64,000 nt of DNA from Mycoplasmopsis verecunda. Its GTDB lineage: Bacteria > Bacillota_I > Bacilli_A > Mycoplasmatales > Metamycoplasmataceae. The notes beneath the pieces were generated by a model. The model was given only the letters and a program-made list of their open reading frames with translations, did not search any database and was not told the origin of the DNA. Made by a program: the position numbers and the translations under genes. The first letter of the stretch is position 1. Each line of letters begins with the position of its first letter. Of this stretch, positions 1-10,587 are shown piece by piece. The stretch covers positions 620,001 to 684,000 of the forward strand of contig NZ_CP137850.1 in the NCBI RefSeq assembly GCF_033546915.1, read 5' to 3'.

Positions 1-713
1 ATATAAACTTTACCTTCAGAATCAGTTACAGCTTTCATTATCTTGTTGTAAGCTTGTTGTGGATTTTCTAGTAAGTAAATAGTTGATTTAGTACCATGTT
101 CACTTTTTGACATTTTTTTAGTTGGCTCGGTTAAAGATTTAATTCTAGCCCCTACTTTAGCTACATATCCTTCAGGAATCGTAAATGAAGTATTGTATTT
201 TGAATTAAATCTTTCCGCAATATTTCTAGTCAATTCTAAATGTTGTGTTTGATCTTCTCCAATAGGTACTAAATCTGGGTTATATAGTAATATATCACCA
301 GCCATTAATGTGGGATACATTAATAAGTTAGTAGGTATTTTAGTTGTTCCATTATCTTGCTTTAATTTAGTAGCTTTATCCTTGTATTGAGTCATTCTTT
401 GCAATTCACCCAATGTTGTTTCTGAAGCACATAATCATTGAATCATTGCATGTTCTTGCACTTGTGATTGATAAAAAATAGTTGCTTTTTCAGGATCTAG
501 CCCACAAGCAATGTATAAGGCTACTATTGTTTTTCTTGCTTTTCTTAGTTCAATTGGATCAACTGTTCCGGTGGTTAAAGCATGTAAATCAGCTACAAAG
601 AAATATGATTCAAATTCATCTTGTAATTGCACGAAGTTTTTAATAGCACCGATATAATTACCTAATGTCAAATCTCCTGTTGGTTTAATACCACTTACTA
701 ATCTTTTCTTCAT
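1..713 (-). CDS. trpS: Tryptophanyl-tRNA synthetase, 3' end outside the window
   Basis: Charges tRNA-Trp in the cytoplasm; class I synthetase. About 237 N-terminal residues of an expected ~330 are visible. The HIGH-type motif is seen as PTGDLTLGNYIGA near residues 11-23, and the KMSKS loop as KKMSKSEHG near residue 200. In-frame TGA (for example at 435-437) must be Trp for the frame to continue, which is the first sign of genetic code 4. The start at 713 is supported by AGGAG six bases upstream; a TATAAT at 746-751 (minus) is the likely -10. Family assignment is firm. The C-terminal anticodon-binding part lies beyond base 1. Confidence 0.97.
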
Positions 714-773
714 ATATTCTCCTAGATGTTTAAAATATTATTCAAATTATATTAAAATAACTTGTTTTAGCAT

Positions 774-795
774 GAAAAAATGTGCATAATGCACA
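774..795 (-). terminator. Rho-independent terminator of the 807-1229 gene
   Basis: The inverted repeat TGTGCA/TGCACA at 781-795 is followed, reading the minus strand, by six T residues. It lies 12 bases beyond the stop codon of the minus-strand membrane-protein gene. Confidence 0.7.
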
Positions 796-806
796 TTATT
801 TTATTC

Positions 807-1229
807 TTATCATTCAGTATAAGTATTGCTTACAGCTTTTTTAGCCTTAATTAAACCAACAATTGCTACAATATTACCTATAAATCCTACAATAAAACTT
901 AAAGCAAATCCAACTCAAATTATTGTTACAGCTGAGCTGTATTCAGAATTTTGTTCAGAAACTGTTGCAGCTTGTATTGTAAAAACAAGATTAACAATTG
1001 CTATTGGAAAAGTAATAAGACCTATAACTCCAAATATTGCTCCCATAATAATCAATGATCAAGTAAATGATTCGGTATCTAAATTCGGATTATTTGTATC
1101 TAATGCAGATATTTGCACAAAAGTTGTAACATAATATGCAATTGCACAAATAATGATTAGAATACTCATAACCGTCATAGCAATTTGTGTTTTCATAGCT
1201 CTATCACATTTTTTATATGCTTCGTTCAT
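807..1229 (-). CDS. Small hypothetical membrane protein (140 aa)
   Basis: Start ATG at 1229, with AAGGAG seven bases upstream; stop TAA at 807-809. I do not recognise a named family. The N-terminus is MNEAYKKCDRAMKTQIAMTV. It has about three hydrophobic segments (near residues 18-40, 58-88 and 101-126) and a basic/polar tail ending IKAKKAVSNTYTEW. Two internal TGA codons encode Trp. A decayed paralogue lies directly upstream at 1349-1722, and both copies end in a short palindromic terminator, so this is an old tandem duplication. The function is unknown. The plus-strand ORF across the same bases is a shadow: it lacks an SD, while this strand has SD, hydrophobic segments and terminator. Confidence 0.75.
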
Positions 1230-1309
1230 ATTAACTCCTTAAAATATAATTTAATTATACATACCATTGAAACTATATAAATAGAGCAAAGTAATTTACC
1301 ACAAAAAGC

Positions 1310-1333
1310 AAGAAAAATGTGCCAATTGGCACA
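1310..1333 (-). terminator. Terminator of the decayed paralogue
   Basis: The perfect palindrome TGTGCCAATTGGCACA at 1318-1333 is followed on the minus strand by a T-rich run (1312-1317). It resembles in place and form the terminator of the neighbouring paralogue. Confidence 0.65.
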
Positions 1334-1348
1334 TAATAATAGAATATG

Positions 1349-1722
1349 TTATTCTGAATAAACTTCTTGAGATGCCCTTTTAGCTTTAGCTAATCCTACC
1401 ATAGCTATTATGTTGTCAATTATTCCTAAAAAGAAACTAAGAGCAAAACCTATTCAAATCACTGTAATAGCAGATCTATGCATTTCGTTATATGGTGTTT
1501 GTATCACGGCCATTATTGTAAATACTGTACATAATACTCAAATAATAAATGTAATAAAACCTGCAATACCTCAAATGTTAAGAACCCAATTGTAGCTCCA
1601 TTAACAGATCCTGATGCTGATAATGTAAATACATATATTATTCCTGAAAGAATGCAAACGAGATTCATTATAACCATTGCTAATTGTACTCTAAATGCAC
1701 GATCTGATTTTATGTATGCCTA
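1349..1722 (-). pseudogene. Decayed paralogue of the 807-1229 membrane protein
   Basis: Reading the minus strand from the IS edge gives AYIKSDRAFRVQLAMVIMN, which aligns with residues 4 onward of the downstream gene. The matching frame then shifts near 1580-1600 and resumes as IWGIAGFITFIIWVL, ending AKAKRASQEVYSE at a TAA (1349-1351). The start codon is absent: the codon at the position of residue 3 is TAG, made of IS-end sequence, at 1720-1722. The gene therefore has two lesions, a lost 5' end and a frameshift. The IS30-like element begins exactly at the break, so insertion or an IS-mediated deletion removed the start and promoter. Confidence 0.75.
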
Positions 1723-3290
1723 GTAATTAAAATATTGATTCTCCACTAAATGTTTAATTTCCTTATCGAAATTAATGTTGATTAAATTTTATTAATATTT
1801 TTCTGAAAATGCAATAGAAAAATAACTATTTTCAAATGGTGATAATAAGTTTCGCTAAATTATTAAGAATATAAATTGTAATATTCGTTAGGACTTAATC
1901 TAACTGGATATTTTCTGTTAGGAAGGTAATAATTCCTTTTTGAATTATTAATAGCTTCGCATAATCTGAATATGAAGTTATTATCAATGAATGAAAAGAA
2001 TTTACCTTTAGGAATGTATTTTCGTATTTCTTTGTGTCAACATTCGATTCCACCTTTTTGTCAAGATGAATATGGGTCACAATTGAAAATCACATTCTCT
2101 CCTAAAACAGTGTATAATAAATAATTTTCGAAGCCATTATCAATAGTTAATGATTTAATGTTTAACTTATATAATACAACCATTTTGGCAAGTGTTTTCG
2201 CTACTGATTTTGAGTCTCTTTTTGAAAGCATCGCATAACCTAGTCTTGATTTTCTTTCATATAATGTAACCAAAATTAGCTTTGAGCTTTTGTTGAAAAC
2301 TACTGTGTCAAACTCATAATGTCCAAATTCACTTCTGTTATTAATGTTTTCATCTCTAAAGTGTATTGACTTAGATCCTGGTATTTTTCGTTTTGCTATT
2401 TTCTTCTTTTTCTTTTTATAATTTTTATTAAACATTGAGTCTTTTATACCTCTTTTACTTACAAACATCGTATGATCAATTCTATCTAAACAATTCTCGA
2501 TAGCATTATAAAATGTCTGTAATGTAGGTATAAACACATTTTTACCTTCATTTTCTTTGATGTATTCATCTAACAAACGACTATCTGAGACTTTACCAAT
2601 ATATTTAATATTTTCACCTAAATCTATATTACGATTATTTCTTAGCAATTGTTTAAACTTAATTCTTTTATGATTTCAGTTAACAATAAAATCCTCAACT
2701 GGTTTTAATCTTTTTTCTCTTTTTATTCAGTGTCCGTCATAAATGTTTTGAAAAACATTAATTTTATTAATCGCAAATTCATGCATAGATAAATAATGAA
2801 TGTTTGTAATTATGTGGTTGCAGTTAGAACAAGTAATTCTAGCTCCATAACTTCTTTGTTCGGTTGCTGTGAAAAGGTTTTCCTTAATAGTTTTAATATG
2901 AAAATTTGTTAGCTTTGAAATTTCAATTAGACTTTCTTTTTCAATCATTAGATTAAAGACATAAATAAGATCCTGTAATTGGAAAAATCCAATACTTAAA
3001 TGTCTTTGTTCTTTTAATTTTGATTCCAGTTTAGCTTGTTCTTTCTTGTCTTGATAAGGTCTTAAAATAAAATGTTGGTATTTTGAAATTTGTTTCTTTG
3101 TTATAAAATCCTTGTCGATTCTCCTAATTGTTTGAATACAAATTATGTTTTTATTGTGAAATTTTTTAACAGTTATCATATAATAAAAGTGGTTCCTTTC
3201 GTTGGTTTTTTGCACATTAATTTTACTATAAGGAACTATAAAAAACTTGATATTCCACAAATTAGCGGAGTATCAAGTTTTTAATTTTCG
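1721..3290 (-). mobile_element. IS30-family insertion sequence (copy 1, intact transposase)
   Basis: About 1570 bp with imperfect terminal inverted repeats. The left end AATTAAAATATTGATTCTCC (from 1724) matches the reverse complement of the right end, AATTAAAAACTTGATACTCC, at 17 of 20 positions. The element carries one transposase gene on the minus strand. It is related in size and organisation to the second copy at 18519-20084, whose ends share the AATTAAAA core. No target-site duplication is recognisable: the left flank is the truncated membrane-protein gene and the right flank a truncated IS256-like transposase, which suggests an adjacent deletion. End coordinates are uncertain by 2-4 bases. 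Confidence 0.8.
1863..3179 (-). CDS. IS30-family transposase, apparently intact (438 aa)
   Basis: DDE-type transposase that cuts and joins the IS ends. The N-terminal half has a helix-turn-helix-like stretch (LIEISKLTNFHIKTIKENLF) and a CxxC pair (CSNC). The catalytic core shows FGHYEFDTVVF (first Asp), LTIDNGFEN (second Asp) and CDPYSSWQKGGIECWHKEIR (Glu, with the IS30 hallmark ending in RKYIPKG). Internal TGA codons are Trp and the frame is open throughout. A longer frame from 3260 exists, but the ATG at 3179 has an upstream AAAGGA, and the second IS copy has an ATG and AAGGAA in the same place, so I chose the shorter form. Confidence 0.88.
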
Positions 3291-3442
3291 CTTTTTTGTT
3301 CTTCGATAAATGCTTCTACTTCATTTTCTAAAGCTTTATTTATGTTTTCAAATATCTTTTCTTGTATAAGTCCAACTATTTCAAATATACTTTTCATCTG
3401 TATCCCTAGCTCAACAATTTGTCTTATAAAATATTTGTTCAT
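3281..3442 (-). pseudogene. 5' fragment of a mutator (IS256)-type transposase
   Basis: A 53-codon minus-strand frame starting MNKYFIRQIVELGIQMKSIF and ending NKALENEVEAFIEEQKSEN, then a TAA supplied by the IS30-like end. The stretch resembles the N-terminus of IS256-family transposases (ALE.E...F), just before the part of the family that is usually conserved. Together with the terminus-like sequence at 3455-3510 this reads as the first ~160 bp of an IS256-type gene cut off by IS copy 1. The fragment is short, so the family call is tentative. Confidence 0.45.
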
Positions 3443-3510
3443 TTTAATCATAACAAAAAACCCTTTCTTTTCAGAAAGAGCTTTTACACCGGATTTAGTC
3501 TGTTATCTAA
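3443..3510 (-). mobile_element. Probable outer end of an IS256-like element with terminator hairpin
   Basis: Reading minus-strand inward: TAAATCCGGTGTAAAAG near 3483-3500, similar in form to IS256-family termini (TGTAAAAG type), then a stem CTCTTTCT/AGAAAGGG with a T6 run (3455-3480), then the truncated transposase start at 3442. A terminator just inside an IS end is a common device that blocks transcription entering from outside. The other end of the element is absent. Confidence 0.4.
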
Positions 3511-3611
3511 ATTAAGATTTATATAGATATTAATTACTTAAATTTAATAATTTAATTTTATATAGCAAACCTTATTTTAAGCAATAAATAATTTTATAAT
3601 CTCAAAAAATT

Positions 3612-3638
3612 ATAGGTATATAATACCTATATTTTTTT
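3612..3638. terminator. Inverted repeat with flanking A and T runs
   Basis: ATAGGTAT/ATACCTAT with a 3-base loop, followed by T7 on the plus strand and preceded by A6. It could act as a bidirectional terminator shielding the 3724 gene from IS transcription. No gene ends next to it, so this is inference from shape only. Confidence 0.35.
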
Positions 3639-3664
3639 AATATAATAATAGAAGCACAAGAAAA

Positions 3665-3682
3665 AAGCACTCTTTAGTGCTT
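3665..3682 (+). promoter_or_regulatory. 5'-UTR hairpin before the 3724 surface-protein gene
   Basis: AAGCACT/AGTGCTT with a 4-base loop, 42 bases upstream of the ATG and about 20 bases downstream of a TATAATA-like -10 (near 3642-3648). It is too short of T residues to be a clear terminator. It may stabilise or attenuate the mRNA. Confidence 0.3.
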
Positions 3683-3723
3683 AAATTTTAAAAATTAATT
3701 AAATAACAAAAAAGAGGATTAAT

Positions 3724-6700
3724 ATGAAAAAGAAAGTTATATTACCTTTAATAACTTCAGCAGGATTTATTTCTGCACCTTTAGTTATGCTTTCAGCATC
3801 TACAGAAGACAATGTAAATGTTGCTAGCGAAACTTCTACTCCTGTTACTACAGCACTAATTCAAGAATATTTAGAATCTCATAAATTCCAAATTGGTATA
3901 GGTGGTCTTAGAGATGATCAAGTTCAACAAATTCAAGAAATGATTCAAGGTCTTGATGAAAATGCAACATCAAACAATGAACCTAAATTGCAACAAGCAT
4001 ATGATAAAGCTCAACAAGACTATCAAAGAATGGTTAAATATTACTTTATAGCTGGGGTAAATTCATTTGGTGATCCAGAATATAATAAAACACCAAATAA
4101 TGAACTAAAAAGTCCGCAATATTCTGCTGGTGCTTGAGGAAGCTTAACTGATCCACAATCATTTGCTGGTTAAGCTTACCAACTTTATAAAGATTATTTT
4201 TATGCAAGCGCTACATCACCAAGTGATGAAGAATCTTTAAAAACAGCAATTAAAACATTAGGTGATGATTTTAAAAAAGCATTAAAAAAACAAACAGCTA
4301 ATTATAATGGTGAAACATATTTCAATATTGTAGATACAATGTGAAGTTTTAATTCTGATTTCACAAACGGAAATACAGAAGTTGATGATGAACTTCACTC
4401 AACATCAGGTAATGCTATTGGGTATTTATTAATGTTTTTAGGATTGCAAGGTAATATTGGTGGTGCTTATGTTGAAGGTATTACAAGTAGTAATATTACA
4501 ACAGCTATTAAAGCATCAGCTGAACAATGAAAAGAAATCTATAACAGTTATGTATTTAACACAGATGTGTTAAAATCATCAAATCCAGTAGATTATAAAA
4601 CAACTGATTACTACATTAATTATGTTTATAATACTGAAAATAATCAAGATATTGATAATCTAATTACCCAATTTACAGATTTTGGTAACAAATTTAACAC
4701 AATTAAAGGTTTGGATACTGGTGAATGACGTTTAAGCAGAACATCAGGTAAATCTAAAAATTACTTTATTTATAATTTTGGTAAAGCTGGTACTGAAAAT
4801 GGTGGAATTAACAACTCACAAATTTCAGCAATGCTAAATTCATTTAAAAATATTCAAAAAATAGGAAATGAAAAATTAGCTAGTTTAAAAAGAAGTACCA
4901 TTAATAACGATCAAAACTTTGTTAATTTACCACAAACTGATATTGATGCTATTAAAAAATTAATAAAAGCAAAAACAAATACTGCACAAATTACTAACTT
5001 AATGAATAATGTTACACCTGTATTAAATGCTTATAAGAGTATTATTGACAAATATCAAACTATTGCACAATTAAAAGCTACAGAATTGTATACCTTAGCT
5101 TCTCAAGACAAGCAAGAAAACTATGATGCCGTTGTTACTGAAATCGAAAAATATTTCATAGTTTCAAATCAAGAAGGTGAAACAGTATATACAGATGCTG
5201 GTATTAGTTTTTCTACAGAAAGAGAACAATTTATTCCTACCTCATCAGAACTTCCTGTTTTAACTACAGAAAATTCAAAATTATTATTGGAAAGATTGCA
5301 AACAGCTGAAGATGAACTTAATGGACTTAGAAACAAAGCAATTAACGAACTAAAAACTGTAATTTCACCAAATAAAGAGTTAACAGCTGAACAACTAGAA
5401 ACATTTACTAACCAAATTAATGCACTTACAGGTAATTCATCTAAAAAAGCATCAGCAATTAAAGCTATTTTAGAAGAAGCTAAGTTGCAAGCTTTAATTA
5501 ATAAAGCTGAATTAGATAAACCAAAATTTGCTAACACAGAAGCAAATGAAAATAATAAAGCTTTAAATGATGCTATTGCAAATGCACAAACATTAATTAC
5601 AAATGGTATGCAAGCTGATCAAGCTGAACCAGGTAGCTTTGAAACATCTTATAATAACTTTTTAGAAGGTTACAATTCATTATCTGAGGCTTTAACAAAT
5701 GCTGAAAATGCAAATAAAGCATATAGAGAAGAAAAATTAACAGAAATTAAAAAACAACTTACAAACTTACCTGAAAGCATTCTAAATCAAATTACATATG
5801 ATGCAACTAAAGATATGAGTGCATCTGATTTTGAAACATATTTATCTAATTTAACTAACTTAAATAATAATGCTGCATTTGCAAAAGAATTATCAACTAT
5901 TGATATTAACATTAATCCATCTCAAAAAGATGAATTAACAGCACTAAAAAATGGAACTTACACTCCAAATTTTGCTGATGCAAATGTAACAACAAACAGC
6001 GGTTTAACCGATCTTATTAACAAACTTAAGAAATCAAATACTGATTCCTTAAATAAATTAAAAGAATTAGCAGTTAATAGTAATAACACATATAACAATG
6101 AACAATTATTATCATCATCAAACCAAGAAGAACAAAATAATATTATTAATGCTTTAACTGAAGCTAATACTGATTCATTAACTAAAATAACTGATTCATT
6201 AAAGAAAACAAATGATTTTATTACAAATCAACAAAATATCAATAAATATAATGATTATGTAACTCAATTAGAAACTTACTTAAGTTCAAATTTATTAACT
6301 GATGAAGTTAAAAATTCAAATTCTGAATTTATTACTTCTTTACAAGAAGCTATCAAACAAGCTAAAGAAAATAGTTTAAATCAAAATCAAGAATCAACAG
6401 AAATTTCAAATGCATTAAATACTTTAAAAACTAATTTTTATGATAAAGCATTTGAACTTGCTAAAAATACATTAACAACAGAAATTAATAAATTAACAGC
6501 TCCTTTTTTAGCTCAAACTAAAGCTAATTTAGAAACTAATTTAAATGCTGACTCATTAGGTAAATTGATTACTGATAACACGACAACATTACAAAATGTT
6601 TCTCAATTATTAGATTATCAACAAAAAATAACTGTTAATTTACCAACTTATAATTTAGATGATAAAAAGAATTTATCAACTAAAGTGATTTTCAATGTTT

Positions 6701-9240
6701 CATCACCTGAAAGTAAGAAAGCTTATAATGATGCATATAATGCATTAACAAAGTTTGAAAAAGAGGCTGGTTCTCAAGTTGTTACACCTGAACAAATGAA
6801 ATTATTATTAGATAATATGAATAATGCTAAAAATAATTTATCAGGTAAAGAACCATTTTTAGGTTTAAAAGAAAAATTAAGTGATTCATTAGTATCTGAT
6901 GCGCTTTCTGATTCATTAATTGCTACTATTCAAAAACAAATGATGCAATTAGATTCACCTCAAGCTTTAATTGATTTAAATAATAAGGTTGATACCTTAG
7001 TTGATGCAAGAAACAATATTGTAAGTATTATTTCTAGTGATACATATGCTAAATTTATTTCTAAATTAAATGATTATAATTATCAAAATGATTGAAATCA
7101 ACAAAATCCTTCTATTGCAATCGAATCTGAAAAAGATTTAAGAAAATATCAACAAGACTTAGAAACCAGTGCTTTCTATGATGCTATTGAAGATATTAAT
7201 AATAAATTCAATCAACAAATGTTTCCTGAATTAAGTGCAGAAAATAAATCAAATGCACCATTAGTAACAAAAACTATTAATTCAGAAGATGAAGGACAAA
7301 AAGAAATTACTGTAATTAATTTAGATAATGCAAAATTATATAATGATGCATATAACGAATACAATAAGAATCTAGGTTACTTAAATCAAGGTATTAGAAC
7401 CGCATGAAATAAAGAAACAACTAAAGTTAATGATTTAATTGCTTATATAAAAGCTAATAATAATGAAGATGTTGCAAATAAATTAGTAAGTGACCTTAAT
7501 AATCAATTAAATAATTTTGCTGATTTAAAAACTCCAAATGAATCTAATATTGAATCATTACCAAAATTAATTGTGGCTAAAAATCTTATTCAAAATAACT
7601 TAACTAATACCATTGTTAATACTTTAGCAACTAAATACCCATATGTAGGAAAAGATTTTATCCAAGTTATAGCAAATAGAACTGACACAGTTGATTATGA
7701 CTTTGATACTATTTTAAATAATATTTCATCTACTCTTCCAACCCTTAATAAAGATGCAAAAGACTTAAGTGATGTAATGACAAATGCTGCTTTATTACAA
7801 TCAGATGATTCATTATTTTCACTAGCTAGTGAAGAAGATAAAAAAGTATTTGAAAAAGCATTTACAGATGCTAAAGAAATAATGAATGTAAATGAAAATT
7901 CAAGTCATTTAATTGCACCGCAATCAAATAGTGATGATCTAACATCATCTGAATATATAAATACAGTAGCAAAAGCATTACAAAGTGCTATTGAAACAAT
8001 TGAAAAAAATACATTAGGTACTAAGAAACAACAAGCTATTGAAACAATTAACAAATTATCAAGTTTAAAACAAGCGGAAAAAACTAATTTCATTAATTCG
8101 ATTAATTCAGCTAAAACAATTGAAGAAATTAATAATATAGTTACAGAAGCAACTAAATTAAACGAAATCAATAAAGCATTAAATATAGCTAAAGGAAAAG
8201 CTTTAGACGCATTAGAAAAGCTTACAAATCTTTCACCAGCACAAGTTAAACAAGTTGATGACTCTATTAATTCTGCATCTACACCAGAAGCTGTACAACA
8301 AGCTTTGGATGATGCTAAAGCTTTAAATGCAAAAATAGGCGAACTAAAAACTGCACAAGCTAATGCAACTAATGCAATTAATGCTCTTGCCAACTTAACT
8401 CAAGAACAAAAAGATGCTTATGTAACTCAAATTAATCAAGCTACTACACCAGAAGCTATAAGTCAAATTCAAACACAAGCTAGCGAGCTTAATAATGCAA
8501 TTGAATCATTAAATTCAGCTATTAAAAATGCTGAAGCTAAAATGAATTCAACTGACTATACAAATGCAACACCTGATTCAAAAGCTAGTTTTGATTCAGC
8601 TTTACAAGTCGCTAAGGATGCTGTAAAAAATGCTTACCAAAACCTAAATGCTTCTCAAATTGAGCAATTAGCAACATCTTTAAGTAATAGTGAAAAAGTT
8701 TTAGATGGAAATGATGCTGAAGCACAAAAAGCTTATGCTCTAAAATTAGCTAAAGAAAAAGCTATCAAAGATTTAAGTAACTTAACAAACTTAACCGAAC
8801 AACAAATTGAAGCATTAACAAACCAAATTAATAGTGCAACTACATCAGAACAAGTAGTAACCGATTCGCAAAATGCTACAGCAATTAATACATCAATGAT
8901 GAACTTAATTAATGCTATGAAGCAAGCTAAAGATGTACAAGATACAGATAACTTCAAGTATGCTACATTAAATAATCAAACAGAACTTGTAAAAGACTTG
9001 GTTGAATACAAAGCATTACTAACAAATGGTTTAGCAAATGCTTCAAGTGAAACTATTGAAGCTATGACTAATAAACTATTAAATGATGTTAAAGCATTAA
9101 ATGGTGATGTAAATAAGGCTAATGGTAAAAACAATACTTTATGATATTGATTATCATTCTTAATCCTTTCAATTGTTGTATTATTCTCAGGAATGTTTGC
9201 ATACTTTTATACAAATAAAAAAAGAAATAAGAATAACTAA
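3724..9240 (+). pseudogene. Giant GA-module surface protein, interrupted by an in-frame TAA at codon 150
   Basis: One frame of 1838 codons, open with TGA as Trp except for a single TAA at 4171-4173. The N-terminus MKKKVILPLITSAGFISAPL looks like a signal peptide without a lipobox Cys. The middle is Asn/Lys/Glu-rich and probably helical. Residues ~1430-1790 hold four GA-type three-helix modules (for example KLTNLSPAQVKQVDDSINSA). The C-terminus is a membrane anchor (WYWLSFLILSIVVLFSGMFA) and a short basic tail, so the protein would be displayed outward. Start supported by AGAGG upstream. The related intact gene lies at 36406-49887 on the other strand. As read, only 149 residues are made unless the TAA is read through, translation restarts downstream, or the base is a sequencing or strain-level change. 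Confidence 0.75.
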
Positions 9241-9280
9241 AACTTAAATTAAAGCTCTTTTAACTCAATAAATAAGTCAT

Positions 9281-9330
9281 AAACAAATAATAAGATTTTA
9301 AAAAATCTATATTATTTGTTTATTTTTTTA
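9281..9330 (+). terminator. Terminator of the giant surface-protein gene
   Basis: A long stem pairs AAACAAATAATA with TATTATTTGTTT, then a run of seven T residues from about 9323. It lies 40 bases after the stop codon. Confidence 0.75.
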
Positions 9331-9655
9331 TAAATTAGATATATTTTTACTTAAATATATTAATAACATTTTTTAGTTGTAATAATTATTCAAAATATTT
9401 TTCTATTCACCTATACTTTATAATCATTAATACTTTTGCTACTATATACAAGACATATAAAAATTCTTTTTATAATATGGTTATTTTAGTAATTTGCTAA
9501 AATTAAAAAGCATAAAAACAGCAGTTTATTATGATTGGAATTAAATTTGACAATTTATTTCTTGCAAGTAGGTTAGCTGCTTAACTGAAAACATTAAGTT
9601 AAACTTAACCAATTAGAAATAAACCCTCTAAATTATGCAGAAAGAGGAAAATCAT
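9331..9655 (+). promoter_or_regulatory. Intergenic leader of the rpsD-rpmE unit
   Basis: No gene is seen between 9241 and 9655 (415 bases). A -10-like TTTGCTAAAAT occurs at 9493-9503, and the same extended sequence precedes other genes here (dcm, secDF). A TTGACA at 9547-9552 lacks a convincing -10. Between 9570 and 9602 short repeats (GCTTAAC, GTTAAACTTAAC) could fold and might serve S4 autoregulation, but no known r-protein leader fold was recognised. The stretch 9335-9480 shows nothing beyond AT-rich sequence. Confidence 0.4.
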
Positions 9656-10255
9656 ATGTCAAGATACACAGGACCTGTATTTAAAAAATCACGTCGTTTA
9701 GGATTTTCAATTCTTGAATCAGGAAAAGAATTTGCTAAAGGTAAAAAAAGAACTTATGCTCCAGGACAACACGGAAATAAAAGAGTAAAACTTTCAGAAT
9801 ATGGATTACACCTATACGAAAAACAAAAAGTTAAACATTTATATGGTGTTAACGAAAAACAATTACATAAAGTATTCCAAAAAGCTGTTAAAGCTAAAGG
9901 AATTACAGGGACAAACATGCTTCAATTACTTGAATCACGTTTAGACAACTTAGTTTACAGAGCTGGATATGCTGCAACACGTAGACAAGCACGTCAATTA
10001 GTAAACCACAACCACTTTGTTGTTGATGGTAAAAAAGCTAACATCCCTTCAATGATTGTTTCAGTAGGATCAGAAATTACTCTTAAAGAAAAATCAAGAA
10101 CAAATGTACAAATTAAAGAAGCTATGGAAAACCGTGAAGCTGCTTCATGATTAACAAGAAAAGACTTCACTGTTAAATTAGATAGATTACCTGAAAGAAA
10201 TGAATTACACCCAGAAATCAAGGATGCTTTAGTTGTTGAGTTCTACTCAAAATAG
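9656..10255 (+). CDS. rpsD: 30S ribosomal protein S4 (199 aa)
   Basis: Primary 16S rRNA-binding protein that starts assembly of the 30S body. The start at 9656 ([16 protein letters not shown]) is the family's normal N-terminus and has AGAGG eight bases upstream; an in-frame ATG at 9635 would add seven odd residues. The S4/RNA-binding domain is visible as [20 protein letters not shown] followed by [18 protein letters not shown] at 10148-10150 is Trp within EAASWLTRKDF. Length is normal. It is followed after 24 bases by rpmE, probably in the same transcript. Confidence 0.98.
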
Positions 10256-10279
10256 TAACTAAGCATAAGGAGAATTATT

Positions 10280-10492
10280 ATGAAAAAAAACATTCACCCA
10301 GAATACCACACAGTTGAAGCAAAATGCTCAACATGTCAAAAATCATTTACTTTCAAATCTGTTAAACCAAACTTTACATTAGACGTTTGTTCAGGTTGCC
10401 ACCCTGTTTACACAGGATCAAGAGCACAAGTTAAAGCAACTGGAAGAATTGATAGATTCAACAGAAGACTTGAAAAAAAGAACTCTAAATAA
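10280..10492 (+). CDS. rpmE: 50S ribosomal protein L31 (70 aa)
   Basis: Small peripheral protein of the large subunit. It carries the four zinc-binding cysteines of the C+ form: CSTC at residues 16-19 and CSGC at 37-40. Start MKKNIHPEYH has AAGGAG nine bases upstream. Transcribed with rpsD and closed by the hairpin at 10509-10540. Confidence 0.97.
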   Translation: MKKNIHPEYHTVEAKCSTCQKSFTFKSVKPNFTLDVCSGCHPVYTGSRAQVKATGRIDRFNRRLEKKNSK

Positions 10493-10508
10493 TAAAGAGA
10501 ACTTTGTA

Positions 10509-10540
10509 TGCAATAGTTTATACTATTGCATTTTTTATTA
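10509..10540 (+). terminator. Terminator of rpsD-rpmE
   Basis: TGCAATAG/CTATTGCA with a 6-base loop, followed by T6. It lies 17 bases after the rpmE stop and between convergent genes. Confidence 0.85.
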
Positions 10541-10587
10541 TTTAAAACATCCCCAGTATTCAACTAGAGATATAAATATAAAATTAC

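Noticed and set aside
826-1134. 102-codon plus-strand ORF
   Set aside because: Antisense to the minus-strand membrane-protein gene, which has SD, TM pattern, paralogue and terminator.
7905-8393. 162-codon minus-strand ORF inside the first giant gene
   Set aside because: Same kind of antisense shadow, opposite the GA modules.
9560-9655. Possible S4 autoregulatory RNA fold before rpsD
   Set aside because: Short repeats only; no recognisable known leader structure. Kept only as a note in the leader entry.
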